64,000 nucleotides of DNA from Myxocyprinus asiaticus (taxonomy: Eukaryota; Chordata; Actinopteri; Cypriniformes; Catostomidae), in assembly GCF_019703515.2 (NCBI RefSeq), contig NC_059388.1:2775479-2839478 (forward strand). The letters run 5' to 3'. The notes below the pieces were generated by a model that had not been told where the DNA came from, did not search any database, and saw only the letters and a program-made list of their open reading frames with translations. Shown piece by piece: positions 1-10,398 of the stretch. Each line of letters begins with the position of its first letter. Position 1 is the stretch's first letter. The translations under genes and the position numbers were made by a program.

Positions 1-640
1 CCGAATCCCGGAAAGGAGGAGGGATGCACTGTCCTGGAGTCCTCGCCACTGCCATCTACCCAAAGGAGCAGCCGCAGCCATCCGCGGACGGAAGAGTCGC
101 TGCCGGCCGCCTGGATGCCTGGACGTGGAGGAACGGCCGCCATCAGCGAGGGGAGGAGGGGCTCGCGTCCGGTAACCTGGAGCGGTGGAGCTGCTGACAG
201 GGGCGGAGGGGCTTGCTACCAGCTGCCAGAACTTGGAGGGGCGTTCCATCCACCAGGGGTCAGAGGACTCGTTCCGGTCCACCCGGGGAGGAGCGGCGAT
301 CGTCCGCCAGAGGGTGGAGGAGTGGTCGAGCACCAGGCGACGGCATGTCTGGGAACCGGCGAGCAATTTTTTTCTCTCTCTCTCTCTCTCTCTCCGCCTC
401 GCTCTTTCCCTCTCCCCTTTTCCCTCCCAGGTCTCGAAAGGCGGGGAAAGCCTGCCAGCAGACGTGAGTGAGAGGAGAGGGATAAAGCTGAGCCGGATGC
501 GGCAGTTTGGGAGAGAGAGAGCCACGTGCAACTGCCGTGTGTGTGTGTGTTTATGTTTTTTGTTTAAGCTTTAATTAAAATATTAATTTGATGCTTCGTC
601 CGGTTCCTGCCTCCTCCTTGCCCGTTTTAAACCCTGTTAC
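1..640. repeat. GC-rich repeat, possibly the end of an LTR element
   Basis: The first 470 bases are strikingly GC- and purine-rich compared with the AT-rich DNA that follows. They contain a (CT)n run at about 373-394 and a (GT)n run at about 537-551. An AATTAAA polyadenylation-like signal lies near 573, and the block closes with a pyrimidine-rich stretch ending in TTACAG near 640. Overlapping open frames in all three plus frames (115-574) are low complexity and resemble no protein. A GC-rich U3/R followed by a polyadenylation signal and a short U5 would fit a retrotransposon LTR, but the left edge is outside the window and no partner LTR was found. Confidence 0.35.
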
Positions 641-1589
641 AGTCAGTAATTCATATCTCTCTCTCTCTCTCTCAAATATTTTGAATAATCATATCATTCT
701 AATCTAATGCATTGCAGTCTCAACTGTATTATGTCCCACATTAAATAGAATTTAACTTTTAATGAGCTAAAACACAAACTGAACTTATCAATTTGATATT
801 ACATAGTTTGACTAATTGCCATCTGAAATTTTAGTGCCGTAATATGCAATTTACATGTGCAGATGAGGAAGCTCAGCAAACGCCAGCTGAGGTTGAGTGA
901 GGTAGATTTAAAATATTTAAAAGATAATATTTCTGAAAGTGAACTCAGCATTGGGCATAGTTTTGATAGTTTTATCTATTCTTGATTAAAAAAAAATAAA
1001 AATAAAGAGAATGCCGTTCAGCCAACCTTTTTTTGTTCACAGAAATAGGGCAAGGTTAATTTATAAAAAAAAAAAAAAAAGGCCAATATTAATACATATG
1101 CCCAATATTGTTTTCTCATTTGGTTATTTGATTTGATTTAATGTTTTTTTTCTTTGGTAAACTATTTATTTAACTTCATGGGTTTGGTAATGTTGCTGAC
1201 ATGTTTCAAAAGTAATCTAATTTGTATAATTTAATAAAGACTTGGGCTAATAGAAGCTTTTCTCCCAGTATTGTGTGCATCATTGAATACATCTTCTGCA
1301 CGGAGATTTGTGATATTTAAAACCATACTGAAATAACAGTGGAGTAGTAGATGGGCGCAAATTTTGCCATGGAGTGAACATGGAGGGGGGTTTCTCTTAT
1401 CAGTATCAGGAACATCCTGAGGTTTATAGAGGCAAGGCACAATTGGAAGAATTTACATGTGATATGTCATTATCTTTCCTGAACCGCAACATCTACACTA
1501 TTGACTATTTGATGTGAATCTGAATAGCTAGTCCTTGGAGGGAGCAGGGAGGGGGAACTGGAGCAGAGTGATAGGATGTCTTGAGTGCA
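641..1589. other. AT-rich intergenic or intronic DNA, no gene seen
   Basis: This stretch begins with a (CT)n run at about 655-673 and has a poly-A tract near 1064-1080. No exon of creld2 was recognised on the minus strand, although its 3' exons should lie in this direction. Confidence 0.5.
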
Positions 1590-1776
1590 GAGTGGAAATT
1601 GTTGCCACATGTGATCGGATCACCCATCTTAACACCAGGTGTAAACGGTGTCTTTGACTACATCCGTATGCGGTTTTTATTGATCTGATCACAAAACGTT
1701 TTGGACTGTTTCCACCTGTGATCGGATCACCAAAAACACATCTTTACACCAGGTGGAAATGGGGTCTCTGATTTTA
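1590..1776. repeat. Tandemly duplicated unit of about 65 bp
   Basis: Two related units occur at about 1590-1655 and 1709-1776. Both carry GTGATCGGATCACC, itself a palindrome-containing core, followed by a MACACCAGGTG-like motif. The spacing suggests an old interspersed repeat, perhaps the interior of a MITE. No coding content was seen. Confidence 0.4.
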
Positions 1777-1802
1777 GTCCGCTATACAAAGAACATTAAG
1801 AG

Positions 1803-1886
1803 GATGTTCCTGATGGGAATTATCGATGTGTATCCTGTGCCCAATGCAGTTTTACTCAGAAATGTACCACCTCTACTCATCTAATC
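1803..1886 (+). pseudogene. Short remnant resembling the linker of a Penelope-like element
   Basis: The plus frame starting at 1803 reads DVPDGNYRCVSCAQCSFTQK and continues for a few residues before stops. The spaced cysteines (CxxC-x2-C) with the GNY/CAQC context resemble the zinc-binding linker that precedes the GIY-YIG endonuclease in Penelope-like retroelements. No reverse transcriptase or GIY-YIG sequence was recognised beside it. The match is from memory and short, so chance or another repeat is possible. Confidence 0.25.
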
Positions 1887-4098
1887 TCTAGAAAAATAAA
1901 GAATTATTTGAAATGAAATGTGAACATTTATTTGGAATAAATTATAGTTAGATAATGTTACTGTAACCCTCCCATGTTCTTGACAATCAAGTTTCACTGC
2001 AGCACTTACAGGTTCAAATTTCCCTGGCTCGTTAAATCACAGTTCAACAATTACAAATTGCAAATTGTTTTATCACCAATAACCAACCTTTCACTAATTT
2101 ACAAACAGGGTTTTTTGGATGTTTTTCATCCTTTTGCTCATCCATTGTTTTTGTTTTATTGTTGTTTTATCACTTTACATGAGCTGTTTTTTAAAAAGTG
2201 AGATGTAAATGTTAATATGCAATACAATAATGTGTTACACTGAACTAGCCACCTATATGTCTATAAGCCACAGATTTTACAGTAGTTATTTACACAAGGT
2301 TTTTCTGTCGTCGTTTGGAACACCTCTGATCTACCAGTCTTTGCAGTACTTTCTCCCATACAGTATATTATTGTCATTAATAACTGCTATTTCTCAACAG
2401 ATCTGCATTCTGCGAGTTTCTGATGTAGCCTAGACGTGACTCACTAAATGCTTATCGAAAGCCATCCATCTTTACTTTGTTTTTACACAGAAACTGCATC
2501 TGCAGCTGCATAAATGTATTTACACAGCAACAATTGCAGGAAACAATGTATTGTGCGTGAGAATGTTATATTTGTGGGAAAAAATGCTGCCGGCTGTATT
2601 GATATTGATGCACAGCTGACACTGCGCAGATTGTTTAGACAGTTATGCCAGTGCGGTTGCCAGATATTCAATCCGGCAATCATTATACACGAATAAGATG
2701 CTGTATTTTCAATCTTTAGTGCCTAACATCAAACCTTTTGGTGATAGCAGTCCATTTTTAAAGTATCCCAAAAACGCAACCCACGATTCTATGATTTTAA
2801 ACCCAAGATTGTGTTTTCAAATCAGTCAAATTTGTTGTGAAAGTGCAACCCTGAACACTGCACCTGTGCTCCTTATTTTGTGTTCATTATGAGAGAAGTA
2901 TTCTAACAAAATTGTATTAAGTAACTGTATTCTGAATACAGGTGCTTGAAAAGGTAACGAGGGCTGAATGCAGTTACTTCACCTTTGTATTCTGAATACG
3001 TAACTGTTACATGTATTCTGTTACAGCCCAAACCTTTTTACAAATGTAAAATTGAAAAATTTGATATACAGTAAATGTACGTGTGCGAGCACGCGTGCGT
3101 GGGTGGGTGGGTGTTGGGTGTTTTCTGTTGTATTGCAGCTTTCTCATAAGTTTTTAATAAATAGGGTCAAAAAACAACCTACTATCCAAATGTGTTATTC
3201 GTTGACAACTATAAGTAGTGGGTTTACCTTCCACAAAAGTATAAACATTGAGCCTCCCAGGCACTTTCAAAACATTGATGTTTAAATGTAACCTTTCTAG
3301 CTCAACCTATAGCGCGAGGTTGGGTCATGGCTACTTGTTCAGCCGGGTGAATATGAACATCCATGGCAGACGTGTACACAGGAAAAGAAATTTAGCTTCG
3401 CCAAAATTCGAAGACTTGTCAGAGACACAGAGAATGAAGTAAAACCAGAGTGAACATTGGCATCGCATTTACAAGGTGGAGGACTTCGAGGACATTTTTG
3501 GGGTTCGATGGAGACACCAAACTTCCAGAGTTTCTCCTCAACAGGTAAGCTGCACACCAGGTATTTCCACACACGTTAGCTCAGTGCTGTTGAGCTCCAG
3601 AAAAATTGGTAAGATACTTCGAATATGTATCATTATGCTTACTAATTACCAGAAGAACCATCCTGTGCCATGCACATCCACCTGCCGTTCTATCCGGCGA
3701 TGTAATTGGCCGACCCGATTCCTCTGCCATGCTTTCTGTCTGTTGTGTATATGTTATAGTGGTCTTATTTATTACGACGTTAAACATGTATAACCTTTTA
3801 TTTAGTATGGCATATTTGTTCATGGGGAATCAGAGAGTGCAAATGGGTGTGATGAGTCTATAGGGTGTTGGCAAAGATTGTCTGAAAAAAACACTTCATT
3901 TCTGCAATTCCATTTGGTGCCACTAGTAGCACAAAAATTACATACTTCACCTTTAAAAGATCGAATGTAACTGACCTTGCAAACTTTGTTAAATCCAGAG
4001 AGAAATTCCTTCTAAAAAGCTCTTAATAATTGAATTAATCCAGCAACATACACGAAGGTGCGATACACAATGTTTGTGGACATGATGGTAATTCTTAC
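1887..4098. other. Region downstream of the last visible creld2 exon, no exon found
   Basis: The C-terminal EGF and tail exons of creld2 would be expected here or beyond the window edge on the minus strand. I read both strands for a DVDEC-type calcium-binding EGF start and found none. There is a (GTGC/GGGT) low-complexity patch near 3078-3115. Short open frames at 2514-2696 and 3476-3793 have no recognisable motif and look like chance frames or decayed repeats. Confidence 0.45.
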
Positions 4099-4194
4099 CT
4101 GCACAGGTGCCTTCCTCATCCTTATAGCCATCAGCGCAGGCGAGGCAGCTATCAGCTCCAGGTCCTTTGCAACCGGAGCATCTGGTATTGCATG
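4099..4194 (-). CDS. creld2: creld2 exon with a cysteine-rich (furin-like) repeat
   Basis: On the minus strand the exon follows TATCACAG at its upstream edge and ends at a GTAAGA donor. It is 96 bp, phase 1 at both ends. It encodes 31 whole residues, including CNTRCSGCKGPGADSCLACA and DGYKDEEGTCA, which match the second furin-like repeat of CRELD2 (the GxGPGxCxxC segment before the last calcium-binding EGF). CRELD2 is a secreted or ER-resident protein disulphide isomerase-like chaperone induced by ER stress. The next exon should begin with the DVDEC motif, but it is not visible in the remaining 4.1 kb of the window. Confidence 0.85.
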
Positions 4195-4283
4195 CTGTGA
4201 TATAAAATAATAACATATGGATTTTATGTACCGTGAATGATTATGGAGGGAATTCTAAATTTCTTGTTTAAACAAACCTTTAC

Positions 4284-4322
4284 CGGAGAAAGAGCCATCT
4301 GTGTTAAAGCAGTATTGTTCAT
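4284..4322 (-). CDS. creld2: creld2 micro-exon encoding part of an EGF-like domain
   Basis: This 39-bp minus-strand exon lies between GCAAAG and a GTAAAG donor. Read in phase 1 from the previous exon it gives DEQYCFNTDGSFS, the middle of an EGF-like domain of the calcium-binding type (xQYCxNTxGSFxC). It joins in frame to the downstream exon to give SACNTRC. The three codons just upstream also read as PCK, so the true 3' splice site could be slightly further upstream. The earlier half of this EGF domain and the first furin-like repeat should precede it but were not found. Confidence 0.65.
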
Positions 4323-4916
4323 CTTTGCATGGCAATGCATGCAACTTTTGTAAAATACAATACAATTTCTTGTCCATTTATGCATGTATATGGTAAATAG
4401 CCATGGAATAAGATGCTTTGCATCAGAGTCCGGATCATCCAGTCAGGGTTTATTTTGTAATAATGGCAGAGTATTATCTCACATTCTAGTGAATTAAATA
4501 TTTTAAAGTGGAACATACATACTGTATCTAGAAAAATTTATATTTACTATTAAAAAAAAATCAGGACTGCATATTAGAAAATGTATTCGAAAATAAAAAA
4601 AGGAACGCAAACAAACTAAGCTTTTAGCAGTCCTTTTCAATTGTTCTGTAGTGAACACACTTTTACATGTTGGCAAGTTAATAACTTGATAAATAAGATA
4701 AATTTCATTCTGATAATTTTTTTATCATGAAACCGAAGTCTAAATGGTTAAAGTAAATCTTCAGAGAAACCCACTACCAGTTGCCCCCCAAAAATGAGGC
4801 TTCTCTCTTTTTATTTGAACATAATTAGCAAGTGCTTTGATTCTGAAGGAAACTGCTGCATCACACATTATGTGCCTTAATACATCATTATATATACAAT
4901 TATTGTTATTTGGGGG

Positions 4917-5033
4917 GTATTTCTCCACAAAAATTATATATATATATGCCATTAATTGCGATTAATTCAATGATTGAATCGGCATACCATGTAATAAATT
5001 TGATTAAAAATTTGAATCGATTGACAGCCCTAG
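4917..5033. repeat. Half copy of a hAT-like MITE ending in GACAGCCCTA
   Basis: The segment contains ATTAATTGCGATTAATTCAA and closes with ATCGATTGACAGCCCTAG. This is the terminal sequence of a common teleost MITE whose other copy in this window is split between 38879 and 42637. Only one end is present here. Confidence 0.45.
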
Positions 5034-5218
5034 TTCTTTCATTTAATTTTGTTCTAACCGGTTACCAATTGGAAAATTGCCCTGCAAGTTCCTTCAAAAC
5101 AGAGTAACTAAATACTTTGTCAAAATTGAGTCATAACCAGATCGTGACTATGATCTGTCCTGTTAGAGACTGAATTAGTTCAAATATGCTCAGATTCAGA
5201 GAAAACTATGAAGACTTT

Positions 5219-5794
5219 GGCTATGTTCAGACTGCCACTAAAAATCAGATTTTTTGCATATCCAGATTGTATCCAGATGAGGTTTTGATAGTCTGGACAG
5301 AAAAAACAACATGAAATCAGATTTTTCTGAATTGGATTCAAACCACATCGGGAGGTGGTTTCAAATGTGATTGAAATCAGATTTTTTCAGATGCGTCTCA
5401 GTCCGGACAGAGCTCAGTCCGGCTGCTCAAATCGGATTTCAAATGGTCTTTTGCGTCACTCTTAACGCCACAAACAACGATGACATCAAAAATCGGTGAC
5501 TGCAGCACGGAACATCACAATATTTACCAGTCTCCTGAGTTTTTCTTGTGCGATGGAGGAGTTCTGCACCGCGAATCTATGGCGCTTTGGAGAGCGAGAT
5601 GATGCACCTCCATTTTTCCCGAATCTGTTTTGAAAGCATCGTCACGTGGGTACGCCTACGTTATTACCAAAGCAACCCATGCAGATAGGTTGGTTATGTC
5701 TGAACGCGCAAATCTGATTTGATCACTTGCAATTAATAGTGCGGACAGTCTGATTTGAGAAAAAATCTGATTTGCCTGCAGTCAGATCATAGCC
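5219..5794. mobile_element. MITE with terminal inverted repeats (GGCTATGTTCAGACTG)
   Basis: The left end GGCTATGTTCAGACTGCCAC and the right end, whose complement reads GGCTATGATCTGACTGCAGG, form imperfect inverted repeats. Both are followed by AAATCAGATTTTTT-type sequence, and that ATCAGATTTTT motif recurs throughout the interior. No transposase is encoded. The structure suggests a non-autonomous DNA transposon within the creld2 intron between the 177-bp and 39-bp exons. Superfamily is uncertain; hAT is a guess. Confidence 0.6.
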
Positions 5795-6532
5795 TTTGAT
5801 CCACATTTGGCTAGACAAGAAATAAAAATAATAATAATAAAAAAGACAGTTGAAGTCATTTCTCTCAGTTTTGGTGTTGGTGTATTTACAGGGTTTGGCT
5901 TTTGCAGAAAGATCCTCTATGAAATGCATCTGTCAGACCCAGATGACAATATAACAAACACCCATTATAAAACCGAAAGTTCTGATCCCGAATACTAAAG
6001 CAATCAGCCACGAAAGACTGTGCAGTGATTTTACCACGGGCAAGGGGTGTTCTTGTTCAGGAGAAAGCCTAACACCTCCACTCGAGTTGCTTATTGCTTT
6101 TATAAAACGGAGCCAAAAGCAATATGATGAAAGACACCAATTTTTAATAAGGAGTAAAATGTATTATTAATAATAGTAATCTGAATAAATATTCTTCTAA
6201 AAGAGTAACAGTTCATTTTCCTAAATGTAGGATGTTTGTGGCTGCTAGGCAACATAGGAACTTGCCAAATTAATATAGAATGTGCTATGCCAGGATGCAT
6301 TTATAGTCATTTTACAGCTTTGAACAGGCTCATCCAATCAGAATTCAGGGTTGGAACTATCCATTTTATGCACCCTGTTCCTGAACGTGGAAGTGTTCCA
6401 CGATTCATAATGGCAGCCTGTTTTCACTCTCCAGTCTACAGTGTTTTCACTTGCATTGGCATATGTTCTTAGCGGACAATGGGATGTTTATGGGACACAC
6501 AATGAGGAAGGATACAACATAAGCAATTAATC
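5795..6532. other. creld2 intron sequence, no exon seen
   Basis: Unassigned DNA with a short (ATA)n patch near 5820-5845. The missing furin-like repeat exon of creld2 was looked for here on the minus strand and not found. Confidence 0.45.
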
Positions 6533-7227
6533 TTAAAGGGATAGTTCACCCAAAAATGAAAATTCTCTCATTTACTCACCCTCGTGCCATCCCAGATGTG
6601 TATGACTTTCTTTCTTCTGCAGGACACAAATTAAGATTTTTACAAGTATATTTTAGCTCTGTAGCTCCATACAATACAAGTGAATGGATGCCAAAAATGT
6701 TATGCTCCAAAAAGCACATAAAGGCAGCATAAAAGTAATCCATAAGACTCCAGTGGTTAAATCCATATCTTCAGAAGCGATATGATAGGAGTGGGTCAAA
6801 AACAGATCAATATGCAAGTCAATTTTTGCTAGACATTTTTCTCCCTATCCAGTAGAGGGCATATGCATAAAGAATGTGAATCACCAAAAACAAAAGAAGA
6901 AGAATGTGAAAGTTAAAGTGGAGAATGACTGAGCAGGGAGGATAATTTATAGTAAAAAATGATCTATTTCTCACCCAACCTATCATATCTCTTCTGAAGA
7001 CATGGATTTAACCACTGGATTACTTTTATGCTGAACTTTGTGATTTTGGGAGCTTCAAAATTGTAGCACCCATTCACTTGCATTGTATGGATCAAAAGAG
7101 CTGAGATGTTCTTCTAAAAATCTTAATTTGTGTTCTGCTGAAGAAAGAAAGTCATACACATCTGGGATGGCATAAGGATGAGTAAATGATAAGTAGTTTA
7201 ATTTTTGGGTGAACTATTCCATTAAGG
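6533..7227. mobile_element. Palindromic cyprinid MITE ('agttcaccc' family), full-length copy
   Basis: The element opens with TTAAAGGGATAGTTCACCC and closes with GGGTGAACTATTCCATTAAG, so its ends are inverted repeats. Long inner inverted segments (catcccagatgtgtatgact and its complement near 7150-7170) extend the palindrome. This is the fold-back MITE type very common in cypriniform genomes (similar to the Angel elements described in zebrafish; the name is from memory). It has no coding capacity and lies in a creld2 intron. Confidence 0.75.
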
Positions 7228-7740
7228 TAACACAGTAACAAGAAAAGTGTTGCATTACAAAGTTTCAAATGCAATAGAAAACTACTAGCCAAGACAGAGA
7301 TTAGATGCAACAATATTAGAGTGCAACAATATATATCAGTATATTTTTGACATTTGAGTGTATGGTCAAGGGCTCGCGAAAAAGTTGTCTTTAGCCTTTT
7401 TTTTTTTTTTTTTTTTAAGACAGAGAGGGAGTCTGCTTCACGGATGGAGTTGGGAAGGTCGTTCCACCATCGAGGAACAGTGAAGCAGAAAGTCTGGGGA
7501 AAGTGATTTGGTGCCTTTTTGTGTTGGACTCTTATTTATTCTGTACTCCCAGCTCACACAAACACATAAGCCAAAACAAAATCTATCGCTGAACTCTCTT
7601 CACTGATTTTTGCTGATAACAAAAGTAGCTATCGGTGCAGATTAATCAGCAAAACTGTTTAATCGTCGACCTCTCATACATACTCAATTTTGCAAATATA
7701 AGATGATGCTGTATATAGGATACGTTCCCAATCAAGTTAC
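7228..7740. other. creld2 intron, contains a poly-T tract and repeat-like DNA
   Basis: Contains a poly-T run at about 7398-7416, followed by sequence resembling an old interspersed repeat (agtctgcttcacggatggag). No minus-strand exon was recognised directly upstream of the 39-bp exon. Confidence 0.4.
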
Positions 7741-7917
7741 CTTTGCACAGGGAGAAGGTATCATTTCTCAGTTCACTAAAATATCCATCGCTGCAGTCCA
7801 GACAAAACTCTCCTTCATATCCCTCATCACAACTGCATTTCCCATTTCCAGCCCGTGTTCCATCTCCGTCACATTTGCCGTTACCATGGCACGGTCTGTC
7901 CTCTCCTCCAACGCAAG
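7741..7917 (-). CDS. creld2: creld2 exon encoding an EGF-like and laminin-EGF-type region
   Basis: The minus-strand exon follows TTTTAAG and ends at a GTAACT donor; it is 177 bp and phase 1 at both ends. It encodes CVGGEDRPCHGNGKCDGDGT, then GKCSCDEGYEGEFCLDCSDG and YFSELRNDTFSLCK. This matches the first EGF-like region of CRELD2 with its CxGxGxC loop and the conserved DGYF segment. In the family the next residues are a furin-like repeat (C-x3-C-x2-C), which is missing from the visible downstream exons. Splicing straight to the 39-bp exon would stay in frame (both phase 1) but would drop about 45 residues. Confidence 0.9.
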
Positions 7918-8304
7918 CTTAAAATAATGCACAACAAATGACAAAGTTGCAAGAAAAGCTTTAATAATCACATGAGAAGTGAGTATTAAGGCACAAAACA
8001 TTCTACACAAGTACATAAAGGCAAAGTCTTCTAGCTATGAAAGCTCAATTTCACACATCGTTGTATTCTGAATTGTGACAGTGTGATTCATAACGCAGTG
8101 CAAATACGTTTTGCATTCTGTGTTGCCAAAAGGGCCACTATAGCAGGCATCAGCACAAACATTCTTTTACAGTCGGTTTCTTCTTTCAGGTCAACTACTG
8201 TCAACAGTTTGAAGAGACCCTTGCGGATCAAGTTAGTTAAAGTTTATTAAAACACTGAGCTCTTTATTTATTGAATGGCTCTTAAAAGTAGAGGTCGACC
8301 AATG

Positions 8305-8722
8305 CGTTTTTTTTTCCTCCCCAATTTGGAATGCCCAATTCGCTCCAAGTCCTCTTTGTGGCGTAGTGACTCGCCTCAATCCGGGTGGCGGAGGACGAAT
8401 CTCAGTTGCCTCTGCGTCTGGGACCTTCAATCCGCGCATCTTATCACGTGGCTTGTTCAGCACGTTACCGCGGAGACATAGCACGTGTGGAGGCTTCACG
8501 CTATTCTCCGCAGCATCCATGCACAACTCACCACGTGCCCCACCGAGAGCGAGAACCACATTATAGCGACCACGAGGAGGTTACCCCATATGACTCTACC
8601 TTACCTTGCCAATTTGGTTGCTTAGGAGACCTGGCTGGAGTCACTCAGCACGCCCTGGATTCGAACTTGCGAACTCCAGGGGTGGTAGTCAGCGTCAATA
8701 CTCGCTGAGCTACCCAGGCCCC
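8305..8722 (-). repeat. tRNA-derived SINE, copy A
   Basis: On the minus strand the copy starts with GGCCTGGGTAGCTCAGCGAG (A-box-like) and has a GAGTTCGAA-like B-box region before the tRNA-unrelated body. It ends with GCATTCCAAATTGGGGAGGA and an A-rich tail. The same sequence recurs at 34944, 45219 and 53431. The open frames that cross it are by-products. It sits inside another repeat, because the flanks (gaggtcgaccaatgcg and aatggccgatgtc) look like the two sides of one interrupted element. Confidence 0.8.
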
Positions 8723-8734
8723 CTCGATAAGGTT

Positions 8735-9060
8735 TTTTTTTAATGGCCGATGTCAATACACAGAGTGCAGGGTGGCCGAAATATTAGAAGTCATCATTCC
8801 TATGCCCTATTCCATACGAAGACAATTGCCCTCAAATGTGAGGGCTTCAGAAGGCTGAAAGGTGATAATGGTAAGTCAAAACTAATTTTAAGCGATTCTT
8901 ATCATAAAATATGTTTGGAATTGACCCTACAACATGGATTGTGCTCCTTTCGAAGTTCTCTGTGAAGGCACGATCCGCCCCAGTTAGAACACAGCCAGAC
9001 ACGCTAGGGGAGTGTTCTCGTTCTAGAAAGCATTTGACTGGACAAAGTTTCTCATGCTGT
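8735..9060. repeat. Probable interspersed repeat in a creld2 intron
   Basis: The sequence includes ccctcaaatgtgagggcttc, a short hairpin, and cgctaggggagtgttctcgt followed by tctagaaagcatttgactgg. These phrases are familiar from teleost interspersed repeats, but the element ends could not be set. The open frame at 8750-8965 has no recognisable domain. Confidence 0.3.
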
Positions 9061-9868
9061 CAGTGTCCTTAAAGGGAATAAATATAGACTAAAAGCAGCA
9101 AAACTTTCATTTAGATTTCATGGCGACTTTAGAGAGGAATAAATAGGAGCGCTCCACAGGAAGAAAAATAATCGGTTTTGTGAGGTTTGTGAATTAAACC
9201 TGTTTAATCAAGATATCTGTATATTTGCATACAATATATACATTTGATTAATATTTGCCTTTTTATCATTAGACAAGACAGTTAAAAGTTACAGGGAACT
9301 GTGAAAAGAGAGAGAGAGAAAGAACTAAACACCAGAGCAAGCGGGAACATTTAAATGAGACTGTATTGGACACTGGTTTATTATTGTGGTAACATAATGG
9401 CAATTCACAACAAAAAGAACGGCGATTGGTCATTTACATGGCTCCTTCAAATGCAAGCATGTGATTCTTGGCGCCGTCACGGCTTAAGAAACGAAACGCC
9501 AGATGCCAATAATAGAAAATAAAAAAAGGCAAGAGAATTTCAAAAAACACCCCTAAAAAAAAAAAAAAACACCACTAGTTTTCATGACATAATTTTCCTG
9601 CAGCTCCAAAGTAATTTGTCACATGGGTTAGGTGATTGACTTCAAAAAAGGCTCTGCAATATTTCCATGTGCCAAGATGTTAGCATTCATGTTGGGTACT
9701 TCCAGGGCATTTGCCAGCCATGCAACTGCCACTAAAAGGAATGGAAAAGATAACGGAGCTCTCGCTACATGTAATCAAGACTTCCTTGGTTGGCAAAGCA
9801 TTTGCAACTGAATACTTGCTTGAAGTATGTTTCTGGGCCAACACGTTGAGGAGCTGAATTATACTTAC
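9061..9868. other. creld2 intron, no gene seen
   Basis: AT-rich DNA with a (GA)n patch near 9307-9322 and a poly-A tract near 9556-9569. Nothing else was recognised. Confidence 0.5.
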
Positions 9869-9960
9869 TATTGCAATCAGGACCAAATGAGCCTTTAGGG
9901 CAGCACACTTTGATGGTCTCAATACAAAACCACTTAAAAAGATCCGGATGTTTAGCTTTC
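9869..9960 (-). CDS. creld2: creld2 exon, end of the CRELD N-terminal domain
   Basis: Minus-strand exon of 92 bp between a TGCAG acceptor and a GTAAGT donor. It completes an Arg codon from the previous exon and encodes KAKHPDLFKWFCIETIKVCC followed by PKGSFGPDCN. The FxWFCxxTxKVCC block is a hallmark of the CRELD/DUF3456 N-terminal domain, whose cysteines form intradomain disulphides. The GPDC run leads into the first EGF-like exon. It sits 110 bp past the previous intron start, so introns here are short except where repeats have landed. Confidence 0.92.
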
Positions 9961-10091
9961 CTGCATCCAAAATGCAAAAATAAAATGAGATTTTTAGCAG
10001 TTTTAGATTTCTAGAATATAAAAATGAGACTGAGAATGACAAGTAAGGTTTTCAGTTATTACGGCACAAGTTCCTCATGTGAGGTCCTGAC

Positions 10092-10202
10092 CTCTTGAAC
10101 CACCAGGTCTCAAAGTGTTCCTCATGTTCTTCCACCATGTGGTTGCACTCATAACTGCTGCTGTCACACAAGCTCTCCAGTATCTCCATCAGCCGAATCT
10201 CA
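10092..10202 (-). CDS. creld2: creld2 exon, middle of the CRELD N-terminal domain
   Basis: Minus-strand exon of 111 bp between TTCTTCAG and a GTCAGG donor, phase 2 at both ends. It encodes EIRLMEILESLCDSSSYECN then HMVEEHEEHFETWWFK. The pattern SEIRLxEILExxC...ECN...EEHxExWW is the conserved core of the CRELD2 N-terminal domain. Splice phases join correctly to the 83-bp exon upstream and the 92-bp exon downstream. Confidence 0.93.
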
Positions 10203-10315
10203 CTGAAGAAACCACACATTTGAGTGGATATCAAGATCGCATTACATCAGCTCATACAAACAAATGTTGCTCTTTGAGGTTTAAGATTGCGTCAAATGAT
10301 TCATTTTCTTCTCAC

Positions 10316-10398
10316 CTTGATTTATATTTAGAGAGTTTTCTTTCTTCCCATGCTGTGTTTCCACCACCAAAATTTTTCTTTGCCGTTTTTTCTAAACC
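10316..10398 (-). CDS. creld2: creld2 exon 2, start of the CRELD N-terminal domain
   Basis: Minus-strand exon of 83 bp between CTTCCAG and a GTGAGA donor, phase 0 in and phase 2 out. It encodes GLEKTAKKNFGGGNTAWEER and KLSKYKS. The segment TAKKNFGGGNTAWEE is almost unchanged in vertebrate CRELD2 proteins, so the assignment is firm. Confidence 0.94.

Noticed and set aside
115..574. Overlapping open frames of 84-129 codons in the GC-rich start of the window
   Set aside because: Low complexity, overlapping in all plus frames, crossing a (CT)n tract, and with no recognisable protein motif.
2514..2696. CIDIDAQL reading as a calcium-binding EGF start of creld2
   Set aside because: It is on the plus strand, opposite to creld2, and lacks the cysteine pattern of an EGF domain.
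8233..8708. Open frames of about 107 codons on both strands
   Set aside because: They lie across SINE copy A and match no protein; similar frames recur in the other SINE copies.
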